DNA from: Bacteroidota bacterium
GTDB lineage: Bacteria > Bacteroidota > Bacteroidia > Flavobacteriales > Flavobacteriaceae
DNA: 64,000 bases
Direction: 5' to 3'
NCBI GenBank assembly: GCA_020161455.1
Contig: JAIUNZ010000002.1
Span: forward strand, 62,001-126,000
Position 1 is the stretch's first letter. Each line of letters opens with the position of its first letter. The translations under genes and the position numbers were made by a program. Shown here one piece after another: positions 1-7,753 of the stretch. The notes beneath the pieces are model-generated. The model worked only from the letters and a program-made list of their open reading frames with translations, did no database searches and was not told the DNA's origin.

Positions 1-135
1 TTCAACTTTGGTATTTTCGCCTTCCATGATGAACATCGGGAACATAAAATCTGCCGGAGATAAACTTGTTTCACGAACTAATGAACGAATGCTTTCGTTT
101 ACTCTTAGTCTTCTGCCTCTTTGTAATGGGAACAT
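1..135 (-). CDS. hemB: Porphobilinogen synthase (HemB), N-terminal fragment cut by the window edge
   Basis: Condenses two 5-aminolevulinate molecules to porphobilinogen in the cytoplasm. Only the first 45 codons lie in the window. They begin MFPLQRGRRLRVNESIRSLV and continue with a FMFPMFI stretch, which I recognise as the HemB N-terminus before the TIM barrel. The active-site lysines and metal site lie outside. It follows hemF on the same strand after a 63-bp spacer carrying a 7-bp tandem repeat, so it is probably the last heme gene of the run. Identity comes from the N-terminal motif and the operon context. Confidence 0.88.
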   Translation of the reverse strand, partial: MFPLQRGRRLRVNESIRSLVRETSLSPADFMFPMFIMEGENTKVE

Positions 136-153
136 AATTTATACGTTTAAATT

Positions 154-188
154 GTTTCAGGTTTCAAGTTTCAAGTTTCAAGTTTAGA
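154..188. repeat. 7-bp tandem repeat between hemF and hemB
   Basis: Four consecutive copies of GTTTCAA (the first ends in G) fill the short hemB-hemF spacer and run on into a partial copy. Similar short stutters occur in other same-operon spacers of this window (9740-9778, 14622-14657). It looks like slippage-prone intergenic DNA; no function is visible. Confidence 0.7.
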
Positions 189-198
189 ACTTAAAAAA

Positions 199-1101
199 CT
201 AAACCCAATCAATTGGTTTTTCTAATATTTTTAATAATTTTTCTTCTTCGCTACCTTTTTCAGGATGATGGTCATAAACCCATTGCACATGTGGTGGCAA
301 ACTCATCAAGATGCTTTCAATTCTACCGTTGGTTTTTAATCCGAATAAAGTGCCTTTATCGTGAACTAGATTGAATTCTACATAACGACCACGGCGGATT
401 TCTTGCCAATTTCTTTGTTCTGCTGTGTAAGCTGAATTTTTTCTTTTTTCAACAATCGGCACATACGCTTCTAAGAAAGAATTTCCAACTTCGGTTACGA
501 AATTGTACCAATCTTCCATTTTCATGTCGTCGGTTGCTTTGCAATAATCAAAGAACAATCCACCAAGACCACGAGCTTCATTGCGATGTGCATTCCAAAA
601 ATAGGCATCGCATTGTTTTTTATATTTTGGATAAAAATCTAAATTATGTTTGTCGCAAGCGTTTTTGCAGGTTTGGTGAAAATGTTTTCCGTCTTCTTCA
701 AACATATAATAAGGTGTTAAATCTTGTCCGCCGCCAAACCACGAATTAATCACTTCACCATTATCATCATACATTTCAAAATAACGCCAATTGGCATGAA
801 CCGTTGGAACCATCGGGCTTTTTGGGTGAATAACCAAACTCAATCCGCAGGCAAAGAAATCGGCTTCGCCAACGTTGAACATTTTTTGCATAGTTTCGGG
901 CAACTTGCCGTGAACTGCGGAAATGTTTACGCCACCTTTTTCAAAAACGTTTCCGTTTTCGATAACGCGTGTTTTTCCTCCGCCGCCTTCAGGTCGTTCC
1001 CAAATGTCTTCGCGAAATTTGGTACCAACATCAATGTCTTCTAATCGTCTACATATTTGATCTTGTAGGGTTTGTATGTAGGTGTAGAATTTATTTTTCA
1101 A
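199..1101 (-). CDS. hemF: Oxygen-dependent coproporphyrinogen III oxidase (HemF)
   Basis: Oxidatively decarboxylates coproporphyrinogen III to protoporphyrinogen IX using O2. Motifs seen include the early WERPEGGGGKTRVIENG stretch, NISAVHG, a central NWRYFEM/WFGGGQDLTPYY region and the REARGLGGLFFDY block, all typical of HemF. I place the start at a TTG (1099-1101) giving KNKFYTYIQ and about 300 residues, the usual length. The frame is open further upstream to 1203, but that extension is encoded by an AT-rich tandem repeat (it reads as HFLNTFK copies) and would overlap the upstream gene. The TTG sits where relatives usually have ATG. Next in line is hemB. The start call is inference. Confidence 0.92.
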   Translation of the reverse strand: MKNKFYTYIQTLQDQICRRLEDIDVGTKFREDIWERPEGGGGKTRVIENGNVFEKGGVNISAVHGKLPETMQKMFNVGEADFFACGLSLVIHPKSPMVPTVHANWRYFEMYDDNGEVINSWFGGGQDLTPYYMFEEDGKHFHQTCKNACDKHNLDFYPKYKKQCDAYFWNAHRNEARGLGGLFFDYCKATDDMKMEDWYNFVTEVGNSFLEAYVPIVEKRKNSAYTAEQRNWQEIRRGRYVEFNLVHDKGTLFGLKTNGRIESILMSLPPHVQWVYDHHPEKGSEEEKLLKILEKPIDWV

Positions 1102-1171
1102 TTTAAAAGTGTTTAAAAAGTGTTTAAAAGTATTTAAAAAGTGTTTAAAAGTATTTAAAAAGTATTTAAAC
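1101..1171. repeat. Phased A-tract tandem repeat upstream of hemF
   Basis: Six or seven TTTAAAA/TTTAAAAA units alternate in 10- and 11-bp spacing (21-bp double unit), each followed by GTG or GTA. A-tracts at helical-repeat spacing are known to curve DNA. The array begins at the proposed hemF TTG and reaches the stop codon of the upstream gene (1166-1168). Confidence 0.8.
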
Positions 1172-2827
1172 GGTTTCCCAAAAATAACCTGGGGTATTAA
1201 CAATTTTTCCTTCCATTCTTAAGGAAGATAAGTAATTAGTCACCTTGTTTCTCTTCTTTTCTTCGGATAATGCTTTAGATAGTTTAGGAATAATTAAATT
1301 ATCAATTTTATCTCTTTTACATCTTCCATAAGTTCTAAGATAATCTAAAATCATTTTTTTAAAATGAGAATCATCAAAACTTCTATTTTCAAGATATTCT
1401 CTTTTTAAATCTTCATTATTCACAGAAACAACAATATCATGAGAAAGATAAATGTTTGGTTTTCTGCCTTCAATATATTTGCATTTTTTTAGGTGTTTAA
1501 ACTCACTTTCGGTAATTTCTTTTTTCTTTTGAACTTTATCAAGAAGTATAATTTCTTCTAATTTTAATTCAGAGTTTTTAATAAGTATCCTTGCAAAGTT
1601 TTCATCGAGAATTTTACCAATGATGGTAACTTTTACTTTGTTATCTTCAAAATCAAAATCAGGTAAAGGAAAGAAACGTTGTTTTTGAAAATTAAACATT
1701 TTTTTGATTCCTCCACCTTGAGTTTCAATCATATCTAAGTTTTTCATAGCTTCCACTAAGAAAGGATTTCTATAGACTTCTTCAGGCGTATCATTTAAAA
1801 CTACTTCTTCAACTGATTTAGGCAAAAATGAGCCATAATTTGAAAAAACCAAATGATCGTCTTCAAATTCCACAACGTTTATTCTAGCTCCTTTTGTATA
1901 ATCTTGATGAGCGATGGCATTGTTTAATGACTCTCGAATAATAAAAGGTTCATATCTTAATACTTCATCTGGAAATAAAGTACCTTCTCTTAAATAACGA
2001 TATTTAAGATTTCTAATTTTTTTATAAACCTCATCAATATTTAACAAAAATGGTATAGAAAATATTTCGTAGTCTTTATCTTGATTATCTAAACTTTTTA
2101 AGTTCCATCTAATTTTAACCGTAGAATTCAAGTAATGTTCTGCTTCTTCTTTACCTAATAAAATTAAAGCTGTTCTTGTTATTTTATTTTTAATAGTAAT
2201 TTTTGCTTTGTTTAAGAAATCAACATTACTCCATTTACCTACTTCGTCGCTATATTTCGGATTTCTCTTTATAAATTCAATTTTTGCTTTTTTAATAGCT
2301 TCAGTATCTAAATCATCAATTGAAGCATCATCGATAATTTCTTTAGACCAATCTTCATTTATTTTAATCTCTGTTAAAATGGAATCCAATCTTGATTTAG
2401 TCATTGCAACTAAATTGTCATCTATTCTTTGCCAAGTTTTTTTGTGAGCATAAACAGGAAGTCTAAATTGATGTTTTGGAATTTTAAAAATCCAAATCGT
2501 TTTATTAGTGTCTGAAGTTTTAAATTCTTCAATAGAAAAATTTTCAATATCAAGGTTAGTACAATTTCCGTTTATTCGATAACGAATATTACTAATCGAA
2601 TACCCAGCAAAGTCTTGAATACCAATAATATCAAGTGTTTCATCTTTTACACCAATAACTAAATGACCGCCTTGCATATTGGCAATTGCTGAAATATAAG
2701 AAACGATGTCATCTCCTTCTTTTCCAGCTACAGAATTTTTTAAAGATTTGAATTCTTTCCATTCGCATTTTTCATTTTCGATTGGAAAGTTATTTATCAA
2801 ATAATTTTGTAACTCTTTTTCAGTCAT
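1166..2827 (-). CDS. AlbA_2/Schlafen-like domain ATPase with C-terminal winged helix
   Basis: Predicted nucleic-acid-binding ATPase or regulator of 553 residues. Residues about 15-140 match the AlbA_2 (Schlafen AlbA) domain, with CEWKEF near the start and the NMQGGHLVIGVKD core. Residues about 295-390 look like the associated GHKL-type ATPase: ESLNNAIAHQDY (N box), FSNYG and TQGGGIKKM (G boxes). The last 60 residues resemble a winged helix. Such proteins occur as transcriptional regulators and in phage-defence loci; the substrate is unknown. It is not a heme enzyme, yet it lies between hemE and hemF on the same strand. Its stop codon lies within the A-tract repeat. Horizontal insertion is plausible but not shown. 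Confidence 0.8.
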   Translation of the reverse strand: MTEKELQNYLINNFPIENEKCEWKEFKSLKNSVAGKEGDDIVSYISAIANMQGGHLVIGVKDETLDIIGIQDFAGYSISNIRYRINGNCTNLDIENFSIEEFKTSDTNKTIWIFKIPKHQFRLPVYAHKKTWQRIDDNLVAMTKSRLDSILTEIKINEDWSKEIIDDASIDDLDTEAIKKAKIEFIKRNPKYSDEVGKWSNVDFLNKAKITIKNKITRTALILLGKEEAEHYLNSTVKIRWNLKSLDNQDKDYEIFSIPFLLNIDEVYKKIRNLKYRYLREGTLFPDEVLRYEPFIIRESLNNAIAHQDYTKGARINVVEFEDDHLVFSNYGSFLPKSVEEVVLNDTPEEVYRNPFLVEAMKNLDMIETQGGGIKKMFNFQKQRFFPLPDFDFEDNKVKVTIIGKILDENFARILIKNSELKLEEIILLDKVQKKKEITESEFKHLKKCKYIEGRKPNIYLSHDIVVSVNNEDLKREYLENRSFDDSHFKKMILDYLRTYGRCKRDKIDNLIIPKLSKALSEEKKRNKVTNYLSSLRMEGKIVNTPGYFWETV

Positions 2828-2863
2828 TAGTCTTCTTTTTACACAAATTTAAAAATAAAATTA

Positions 2864-3889
2864 CTACTTATTATACTCCTTCACCGCTTCAATAAAAGCC
2901 TTTGCATGATCAACAGGGATGTTTGGTAAAATTCCATGACCTAGGTTTACGATATAGTTGTCTTTTCCGAATTCGTCAATCATTTGATGCACCATTTTCT
3001 TGATGGTTGGAATTGTTGACAATAATCTACTTGGGTCAAAATTACCTTGCAGCGTTATTTTTCCACCTGTTAGGTAACGTGCGTTTCTGGCGGTGATGGT
3101 CCAATCGACACCAAGCGCTGATGCTTTTGATTTTGCCATATCGTTTAGGGCGAACCAACATCCTTTTCCGAAGACGATAACTTTGGTTTCTGGAGCAAGA
3201 GCTTCGACGATTTGGTTCATGTAGAACCATGAAAATTCCTGATAATCGGTTGGTGACAACATTCCGCCCCAAGAGTCGAAAATTTGAACGGCGTTGACAC
3301 CGTGTTTTACTTTTTCTTTTAAATATAAAATGGTAGTATCGGTGATTTTTTGCAACAATGCGTGTGCTGCTGCGGGTTCGGTGAAACAAAAACCTTTGGC
3401 TTTATCGAAACTTTTGGAACCTTTTCCTTCCACGGCGTAGCAGAAAATGGTCCAAGGTGAACCTGCAAAACCGATTAATGGTACTTCGTTGTTTAACTTT
3501 TCACGTGTCATATCGATGGCATCCATCACGTAGCCCAATGTTTCGTTGATGTCTGGAATGAACACATTATCAACATCAGAAGCTTTTCGGATTGGGTTTG
3601 GTAAAACTGGTCCGATATTGTCTTGCAATTCGACTTGAATTCCCATAGCTTGTGGCACAACTAGAATGTCTGAAAACAGAATTGCCGCATCGGGTTTTAT
3701 AATGCGTATTGGTTGTACCGTGATTTCGGATGCTAGTTCTGGTGTTTTGCAACGGGTGAAGAAATCGTATTTTTCTTTGATTGCCATGAATTCTGGCAAA
3801 TATCTACCGGCTTGACGCATCATCCAAACGGGTGGACGATTTACGGTTTCGTTATTTAGGGCTTTTAGGAATAGGTCGTTTTTAATCAT
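2864..3889 (-). CDS. hemE: Uroporphyrinogen decarboxylase (HemE)
   Basis: Decarboxylates the four acetate side chains of uroporphyrinogen III to give coproporphyrinogen III. The signature [15 protein letters not shown] lies near the N-terminus, [12 protein letters not shown] follows, and [12 protein letters not shown] and the NLGHGILP end are all present. I start at the ATG at 3889 ([14 protein letters not shown]), giving 341 residues, the normal size. A longer frame to 3928 adds 13 residues encoded by a dispersed intergenic repeat and is not likely. The 75-bp gap to hemD suggests the same transcript. Confidence 0.97.
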   Translation of the reverse strand: MIKNDLFLKALNNETVNRPPVWMMRQAGRYLPEFMAIKEKYDFFTRCKTPELASEITVQPIRIIKPDAAILFSDILVVPQAMGIQVELQDNIGPVLPNPIRKASDVDNVFIPDINETLGYVMDAIDMTREKLNNEVPLIGFAGSPWTIFCYAVEGKGSKSFDKAKGFCFTEPAAAHALLQKITDTTILYLKEKVKHGVNAVQIFDSWGGMLSPTDYQEFSWFYMNQIVEALAPETKVIVFGKGCWFALNDMAKSKASALGVDWTITARNARYLTGGKITLQGNFDPSRLLSTIPTIKKMVHQMIDEFGKDNYIVNLGHGILPNIPVDHAKAFIEAVKEYNK

Positions 3890-3900
3890 TTTTATTTCTT

Positions 3901-3934
3901 CTTTACCACAAATTACACAAATTTTCACAAAGAG
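3901..3934. repeat. Dispersed CACAAATT-type intergenic repeat
   Basis: The words CCACAAATTACACAAATTTTCACAAAG form a short run between hemE and hemD. A similar run (TTTCACAGATTTTCACAGATT) is at 11817-11838 and a remnant at 2837-2846. From memory, such runs are common in flavobacterial intergenic DNA. Function is unknown. Confidence 0.5.
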
Positions 3935-3964
3935 ATTTTTGAAAATTAATAACTTGTTTAAGTT

Positions 3965-4639
3965 TTACTTATAATATTCTACTACTTCTGTAATCACGTT
4001 TTCTACTGATGGTTTTTGTGCGATTACAATGTTTTTGATGTTTTTATTTTCTAATGCTTCTGCGGTGGTTTCGCCAATACAGAAACAAATTTCGTTTGTG
4101 ATTTTATTTTTTTCTAAAAAACTTTCAACGCCAGATGGACTGAAAAAAAGTATTCCATTTAACTTTTGAGTAATTTTTTTAGAGGTTAAATTGGTTTCAT
4201 AGACTTCAATTTCGTTGAATTGAATTCCGTTTTCTTTTAACGTGTTTGGTAAAATATCTCTGCGCAAATTTCCACTGAAAAAAGTGTAACTTTCTTTGTT
4301 GTAAATTAGTACAATGATTTCGGCCAAATCGGCTGCGTAACCTGTATATGCAACGACATTAAACCCATTTTCGGTTAATAACTCTTTGGTTTTTATTCCG
4401 ACACAGAACACGTTTTTGGTTTTTAACTCTTCCCATTTTGGATGATTTAAAACACTTTGCACGGCGTTTTGACTGGTGAAAATTAAAGCCTCTCCTAAAT
4501 CCTCTCCAAAGGAGAGGCCTTTTTTATAATTTATATTTATGAAATCTTCATCAATTACTTCAAAATTGGCATCTAACAAAGCTTTTTTCTGGATTTCAGA
4601 AAGTTTTTTTGTGGATAGTATGTTGATTTGTTTTGTCAT
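3965..4639 (-). CDS. hemD: Uroporphyrinogen-III synthase (HemD) carrying an in-frame palindromic insert
   Basis: Cyclises hydroxymethylbilane with inversion of ring D to uroporphyrinogen III. This is a poorly conserved family. IFTSQNAVQSVL, VFCVGIKTKELL and the FFSPSGVESF...CFCIGETTAEAL pairs are its recognisable marks over 224 residues. Residues 39-52 (KKGLSFGEDLGEAL) are encoded by a palindromic element related to one in hemC and probably lengthen a surface loop between the first strand pair and the TSQNAV segment. The ATG overlaps the preceding gene's stop (TAATG at 4637-4641), so the two are translationally coupled. Confidence 0.9.
   Translation of the reverse strand: MTKQINILSTKKLSEIQKKALLDANFEVIDEDFININYKKGLSFGEDLGEALIFTSQNAVQSVLNHPKWEELKTKNVFCVGIKTKELLTENGFNVVAYTGYAADLAEIIVLIYNKESYTFFSGNLRRDILPNTLKENGIQFNEIEVYETNLTSKKITQKLNGILFFSPSGVESFLEKNKITNEICFCIGETTAEALENKNIKNIVIAQKPSVENVITEVVEYYK
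4485..4525. repeat. Intragenic palindromic element inside hemD
   Basis: Contains the perfect hairpin CCTCTCC-AAA-GGAGAGG (4501-4517) with a second CCTCTCC copy at 4489-4495. It is a multiple of three in effect and translates in hemD as KKGLSFGEDLGEAL without a stop. The related element in hemC gives KSPSFGGVGEAL. Two such elements in adjacent pathway genes point to a mobile or amplified palindromic family that tolerates insertion into reading frames. Confidence 0.75.
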
Positions 4640-5265
4640 TACTTTATATAAAACACGGTATCGATGAAATATAAAACATCTTCTTGCACCAGCACATTTT
4701 CATCATGTAAATCTTCAAGAATTATTCCTAAATCAGCATTATAATAATCGTTATTTCGAGTATTTTTAAAACCATTAGCAGCCATAAACTCTTTTACTTT
4801 ATTTAAATCTGTAGGATGAGTTGCTTTTACAAAAGGTTGTTCAACTACTGCGTAAAGTATTTCATCTATGAGGCAAAAACCCACGAGTGTATAGGAAGTG
4901 TCAGGGAAGAAATAATTGTTAAGCAATAAACTATTAAAATAATCCAACCATTTAGTATAATAAATGGCATCATTTAGTTTGTAAACAGTTTTGTTGTCTT
5001 TTATGTAAACTTTTTGTTCTGCACCTTCAGAAATAAACAAATTGACGTCAATTTTATCATTATACCAAAGGTGATTTTGATTGCAGTATTCGATTAAACT
5101 CTTTGTTTCTTTTTCTCTGATTTGCTTATCGTTTTCAACCAAAGTACTTGTTCTTTGGCTTGCTCTAAGGTAACAGGCGATTGTTTGGACAAGCGTTTCT
5201 TGGCAATTATTGCTCGTTCCTTGAAGGATATTTTTAAGTTCATCTTTTACCGATTTTGCGTTCAT
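4639..5265 (-). CDS. Kinase-fold (polyvalent-kinase-like) protein inside the heme operon
   Basis: A 208-residue protein of unknown role. It shows a kinase-like arrangement: a possible nucleotide loop EGAEQKVYI (80-88), a lysine in VYKLND (93-98), a catalytic-loop-like DLHDENVL (185-192, matching the DxHxxN pattern of aminoglycoside/choline-kinase-type folds) and a metal-binding-type FID (200-202). This best fits the small proteins annotated as putative polyvalent protein kinases, often met in mobile or phage-related settings. It lies between hemC and hemD and its stop overlaps the hemD ATG. The N-terminal 75 residues are helical-looking and unassigned. Whether it acts on heme enzymes or is a passenger is unknown. 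Confidence 0.6.
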   Translation of the reverse strand: MNAKSVKDELKNILQGTSNNCQETLVQTIACYLRASQRTSTLVENDKQIREKETKSLIEYCNQNHLWYNDKIDVNLFISEGAEQKVYIKDNKTVYKLNDAIYYTKWLDYFNSLLLNNYFFPDTSYTLVGFCLIDEILYAVVEQPFVKATHPTDLNKVKEFMAANGFKNTRNNDYYNADLGIILEDLHDENVLVQEDVLYFIDTVFYIK

Positions 5266-5304
5266 ACAAATGTAACATAATTTTTTTAAGCCTTTATTAT
5301 CAGG

Positions 5305-6273
5305 CTATTTCTTCAATTGAGCTTTAATTTCACTCATCAACTGGCTTCCACCATTATTTAAAATCTCCAGAGCACAGTGGTAACCCAGTTTTTTCCACTC
5401 GGAAACTTTTGCTTTTTTTGTAATTTCCAATTTTTGTTTTCCATCAATAGAAAGTAAAACTCCTGAAAACTCCAAAACATCTTCTTTCTCATTATAATTG
5501 GCTAGAGTTCCGATTGGCGCCGTACATCCGCCTTCGAGTGTTCTTAGAAATTGTCTTTCGATATAGGTGCAAATCTCGGTTTCTATGTGATTTAATTGAG
5601 ACAATGCTTCGATGGTATAGAAATCTTCTGCCATTGCTACGACTACCATGGCACCTTGAGCTGGTGCTGGAATCATCCAATCGAGTGCTTCCCCAACTCC
5701 TCCAAAGGAGGGGCTTTTTATTGCGTTTTCATTTATGAACCCCAGTCGTTCCAAACCTGCAGCGGCAAAAATGGCTCCGTTCCAATCATTTTCTTGGAGT
5801 TTTTGCATGCGTGTATTAACGTTTCCACGTAAATCGACTACGGTATGATTTGGATATTTATTGAGCCACATGGCTTGACGACGCAGACTTCCTGTGGCAA
5901 TTGTTCCAGAATTTTCTATAAAATCAAGGTTTCCTTTGTGAACTAAAATGTCTAACGTGTTTGCTCTTTCTAAAACCGCAGCTTGCACAATTCCTTGCGG
6001 CAAAGCTGTTGGCACGTCTTTCATGGAATGCACAGCAATATCAACTTTACCAGTAATCATGGCAATGTCTAATGTTTTGGTAAAAATCCCAGTAATTCCA
6101 AGTTCGTAAAGTGGTTTGTCTAATTGAATATCGCCATCTGATTTTACCGCAACAATTTGTGTTTTGTACCCTAAGTCTTGAAGTTGTTTTTGAACGGTAT
6201 GTGCTTGCCAAAGTGCTAATTCGCTATCACGAGTTCCGATTCTAATGGTTTTATTTGGAGTTGATTTTGCCAC
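5305..6273 (-). CDS. hemC: Hydroxymethylbilane synthase (HemC) carrying an in-frame palindromic insert
   Basis: Polymerises four porphobilinogens to hydroxymethylbilane. The family blocks are clear: IRIGTRDSELALWQA at the start, VAVHSMKDVPT, GSLRRQA, DLRGNVNTR, APAQGAMVV and the cofactor-cysteine loop LEGGCTAPIG. Length 322 is slightly above usual (about 305-313). The excess fits residues 186-197 (KSPSFGGVGEAL), encoded by a palindromic element between AAGLERLGF and IPAPAQGAM. The start is GTG at 6271-6273, overlapping the hemA stop as TAGTG, which indicates translational coupling. Confidence 0.97.
   Translation of the reverse strand: MAKSTPNKTIRIGTRDSELALWQAHTVQKQLQDLGYKTQIVAVKSDGDIQLDKPLYELGITGIFTKTLDIAMITGKVDIAVHSMKDVPTALPQGIVQAAVLERANTLDILVHKGNLDFIENSGTIATGSLRRQAMWLNKYPNHTVVDLRGNVNTRMQKLQENDWNGAIFAAAGLERLGFINENAIKSPSFGGVGEALDWMIPAPAQGAMVVVAMAEDFYTIEALSQLNHIETEICTYIERQFLRTLEGGCTAPIGTLANYNEKEDVLEFSGVLLSIDGKQKLEITKKAKVSEWKKLGYHCALEILNNGGSQLMSEIKAQLKK
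5684..5719. repeat. Intragenic palindromic element inside hemC
   Basis: Hairpin CTCCTCC-AAA-GGAGGGG (5697-5713, one G-T pair) with a flanking CCCC copy at 5691-5694. It is read in frame as KSPSFGGVGEAL. The DNA aligns with the hemD element through CCTCC-AAA-GGAGG and the GGxGAxGC end, with three bases fewer. Confidence 0.75.
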
Positions 6274-7523
6274 TATTTTGCTTCTATTTGAAATATTTTT
6301 TCAATCCATTCGATGCTTTCGTCCACCATCGTGTTTTCATCTTTCAGATGATTGGCGAAGTGATTGGTGATTTTTTGGATGATTCTGTTGCTGATCATTT
6401 CGGCTTGCTCTTCGTCGAAATTACTGCTTTTTTTGCGTTGCGAACTGAGTTCTTTTTCTTTAATCGTATTCAATTTAGCTTTTAAAGCATGAATGGCTGG
6501 AGCAAATTTTCTGCCTTTTGTCCAGGTGATGAACTCTTCTTTTATTTCTTCGATAATGGCTTCGGCGGCAGGAATGTGTTTTTTTCTATTTTCTAAAGTT
6601 TCATCGGTCATTTGAGATAAATGATCCATGTGAACCAATGTAACATTGTTTAGATCTTGAACATTTTCATGTACATTTTTTGGAATAGACAAATCTAAAA
6701 TCAACAATGGTTTCTTTAAGTTCAAAATAGCTTTGTCAACCGTTGGGTTTTGTGCTCCGGTGGCAACCACAAGAACATCTGCTTTTTGAATTTCGAGTTG
6801 TAAATCGGTGTAATCTTTAACAATTACATTTAGTTTTCTTGCCAATCGTTCTGCTTTGTCTTTGGTTCGATTGATAAGAGTAATTTGTTCGTGTTTGGTA
6901 TGTTTTACAAGATTTTCACAGGTATTTCTACCTATTTTTCCTGCACCAAACAACAAAATATTTTTATTGGAAATGTTTTCTACATTATTGAAAATATAGC
7001 GGACGGCAGCAAAGGAAACAGATGTTGCGCCCGAAGAAATTTCGGTTTCGTTTTTTATTTTTTTACTGGCTTGAATAACTGAATTGATTAATCGCTCCAG
7101 AAAAGCATTCATTAAATTCTTGGATTTACTTTCGGTAAAAGCAGTTTTTAACTGGCTGATAATTTCAAAATCTCCTAAAATTTGACTGTCTAAACCAGTT
7201 CCAACTTTGAATAAATGACTTATCGCTTCTTGATTTTTATAGACGTAAGCTACTTTTTGAAAATCTTCAACGGTTCCAGAACTATTATCGCATAGTAATT
7301 TTATCAATTGAAAAGGATGTTCGGCAAAACCGTAAATTTCAGTACGATTACAAGTAGAAGTAACAATTAAACTTTCAATTCCTGCCAATGTTGCTTGGTC
7401 AAGAAGTGCCTGTTTTGCATTGGTATCCAAACTAAATTTACCTCTAATATCAGCATCGGCTTTTTTATAACTCAAACCAATGGCGTAGAAAGTAGTAGGT
7501 TTAGAAAGGTGTTTGTTATCCAT
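6273..7523 (-). CDS. hemA: Glutamyl-tRNA reductase (HemA)
   Basis: Reduces glutamyl-tRNA(Glu) to glutamate-1-semialdehyde, the first step of the C5 heme pathway. It has TSTCNRTEIYG (catalytic cysteine), GLDSQILGDFEI, the NADPH-binding LFGAGKIGRNTCENL segment, NRTKDKAERLA, and the C-terminal dimerisation helix, in 416 residues. The start is the ATG at 7523 (MDNKHLSKPTTFY). A TTG start at 7553 would fall inside the promoter and is rejected. It is the first gene of the minus-strand heme run, so it sets transcription of the pathway; a near-perfect promoter lies at 7551-7582. Confidence 0.97.
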   Translation of the reverse strand: MDNKHLSKPTTFYAIGLSYKKADADIRGKFSLDTNAKQALLDQATLAGIESLIVTSTCNRTEIYGFAEHPFQLIKLLCDNSSGTVEDFQKVAYVYKNQEAISHLFKVGTGLDSQILGDFEIISQLKTAFTESKSKNLMNAFLERLINSVIQASKKIKNETEISSGATSVSFAAVRYIFNNVENISNKNILLFGAGKIGRNTCENLVKHTKHEQITLINRTKDKAERLARKLNVIVKDYTDLQLEIQKADVLVVATGAQNPTVDKAILNLKKPLLILDLSIPKNVHENVQDLNNVTLVHMDHLSQMTDETLENRKKHIPAAEAIIEEIKEEFITWTKGRKFAPAIHALKAKLNTIKEKELSSQRKKSSNFDEEQAEMISNRIIQKITNHFANHLKDENTMVDESIEWIEKIFQIEAK

Positions 7524-7550
7524 AAATGCAACTTTATCAAAAAGCTGAAG

Positions 7551-7582
7551 CAAAATTATAGTTATACTTTTTATAAAAACAA
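7551..7582 (-). promoter_or_regulatory. hemA promoter
   Basis: Reading on the minus strand, TTG (7580-7582), 21 bp, then TAATTTTG (7551-7558) matches the flavobacterial TTG-N17..23-TAnnTTTG consensus exactly. It leaves a leader of roughly 20-25 nt before the hemA ATG. Confidence 0.75.
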
Positions 7583-7628
7583 CGCTTAAAGAACTTTTTG
7601 TGTCGCTATTGGATATTTTTCTAAGGAT

Positions 7629-7660
7629 TTGTCTTTTTAGCGATATTTATTCTAAATTTG
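7629..7660 (+). promoter_or_regulatory. Promoter of the AraC-type regulator, overlapped by inverted repeats
   Basis: TTG (7629-7631), 21 bp, TAAATTTG (7653-7660). The -7 motif sits inside TTCTA-N6-TAGAA (7650-7665). A perfect 13-bp palindrome TAGAATAATTCTA follows at 7693-7705. TAGCGATATTT (7638-7648) recurs inverted at 7744-7754, reaching the ATG. These are candidate operators, possibly for the adjacent regulator. Confidence 0.65.
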
Positions 7661-7753
7661 TAGAAAAATAAGGTGTTTACAATGTCTTTATGTAGAATAA
7701 TTCTAAATAACATTAATTGTAATATATCGAAATATTTCTAAAAAAATATCGCT

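Noticed and set aside
724-1044. Plus-strand 106-codon frame within hemF
   Set aside because: Antisense to a conserved enzyme with no recognisable protein features.
1102-1203. N-terminal 34 codons of a longer hemF frame
   Set aside because: They are encoded by an AT-rich tandem repeat, overlap the upstream gene by 38 bp and lie before the conserved start of the family.
3890-3928. Longer hemE start adding 13 residues
   Set aside because: The extra sequence comes from a dispersed intergenic repeat and HemE proteins begin at [11 protein letters not shown]-type sequence.
7524-7553. TTG start for hemA ten codons upstream
   Set aside because: It falls in the -7 element of the consensus promoter.
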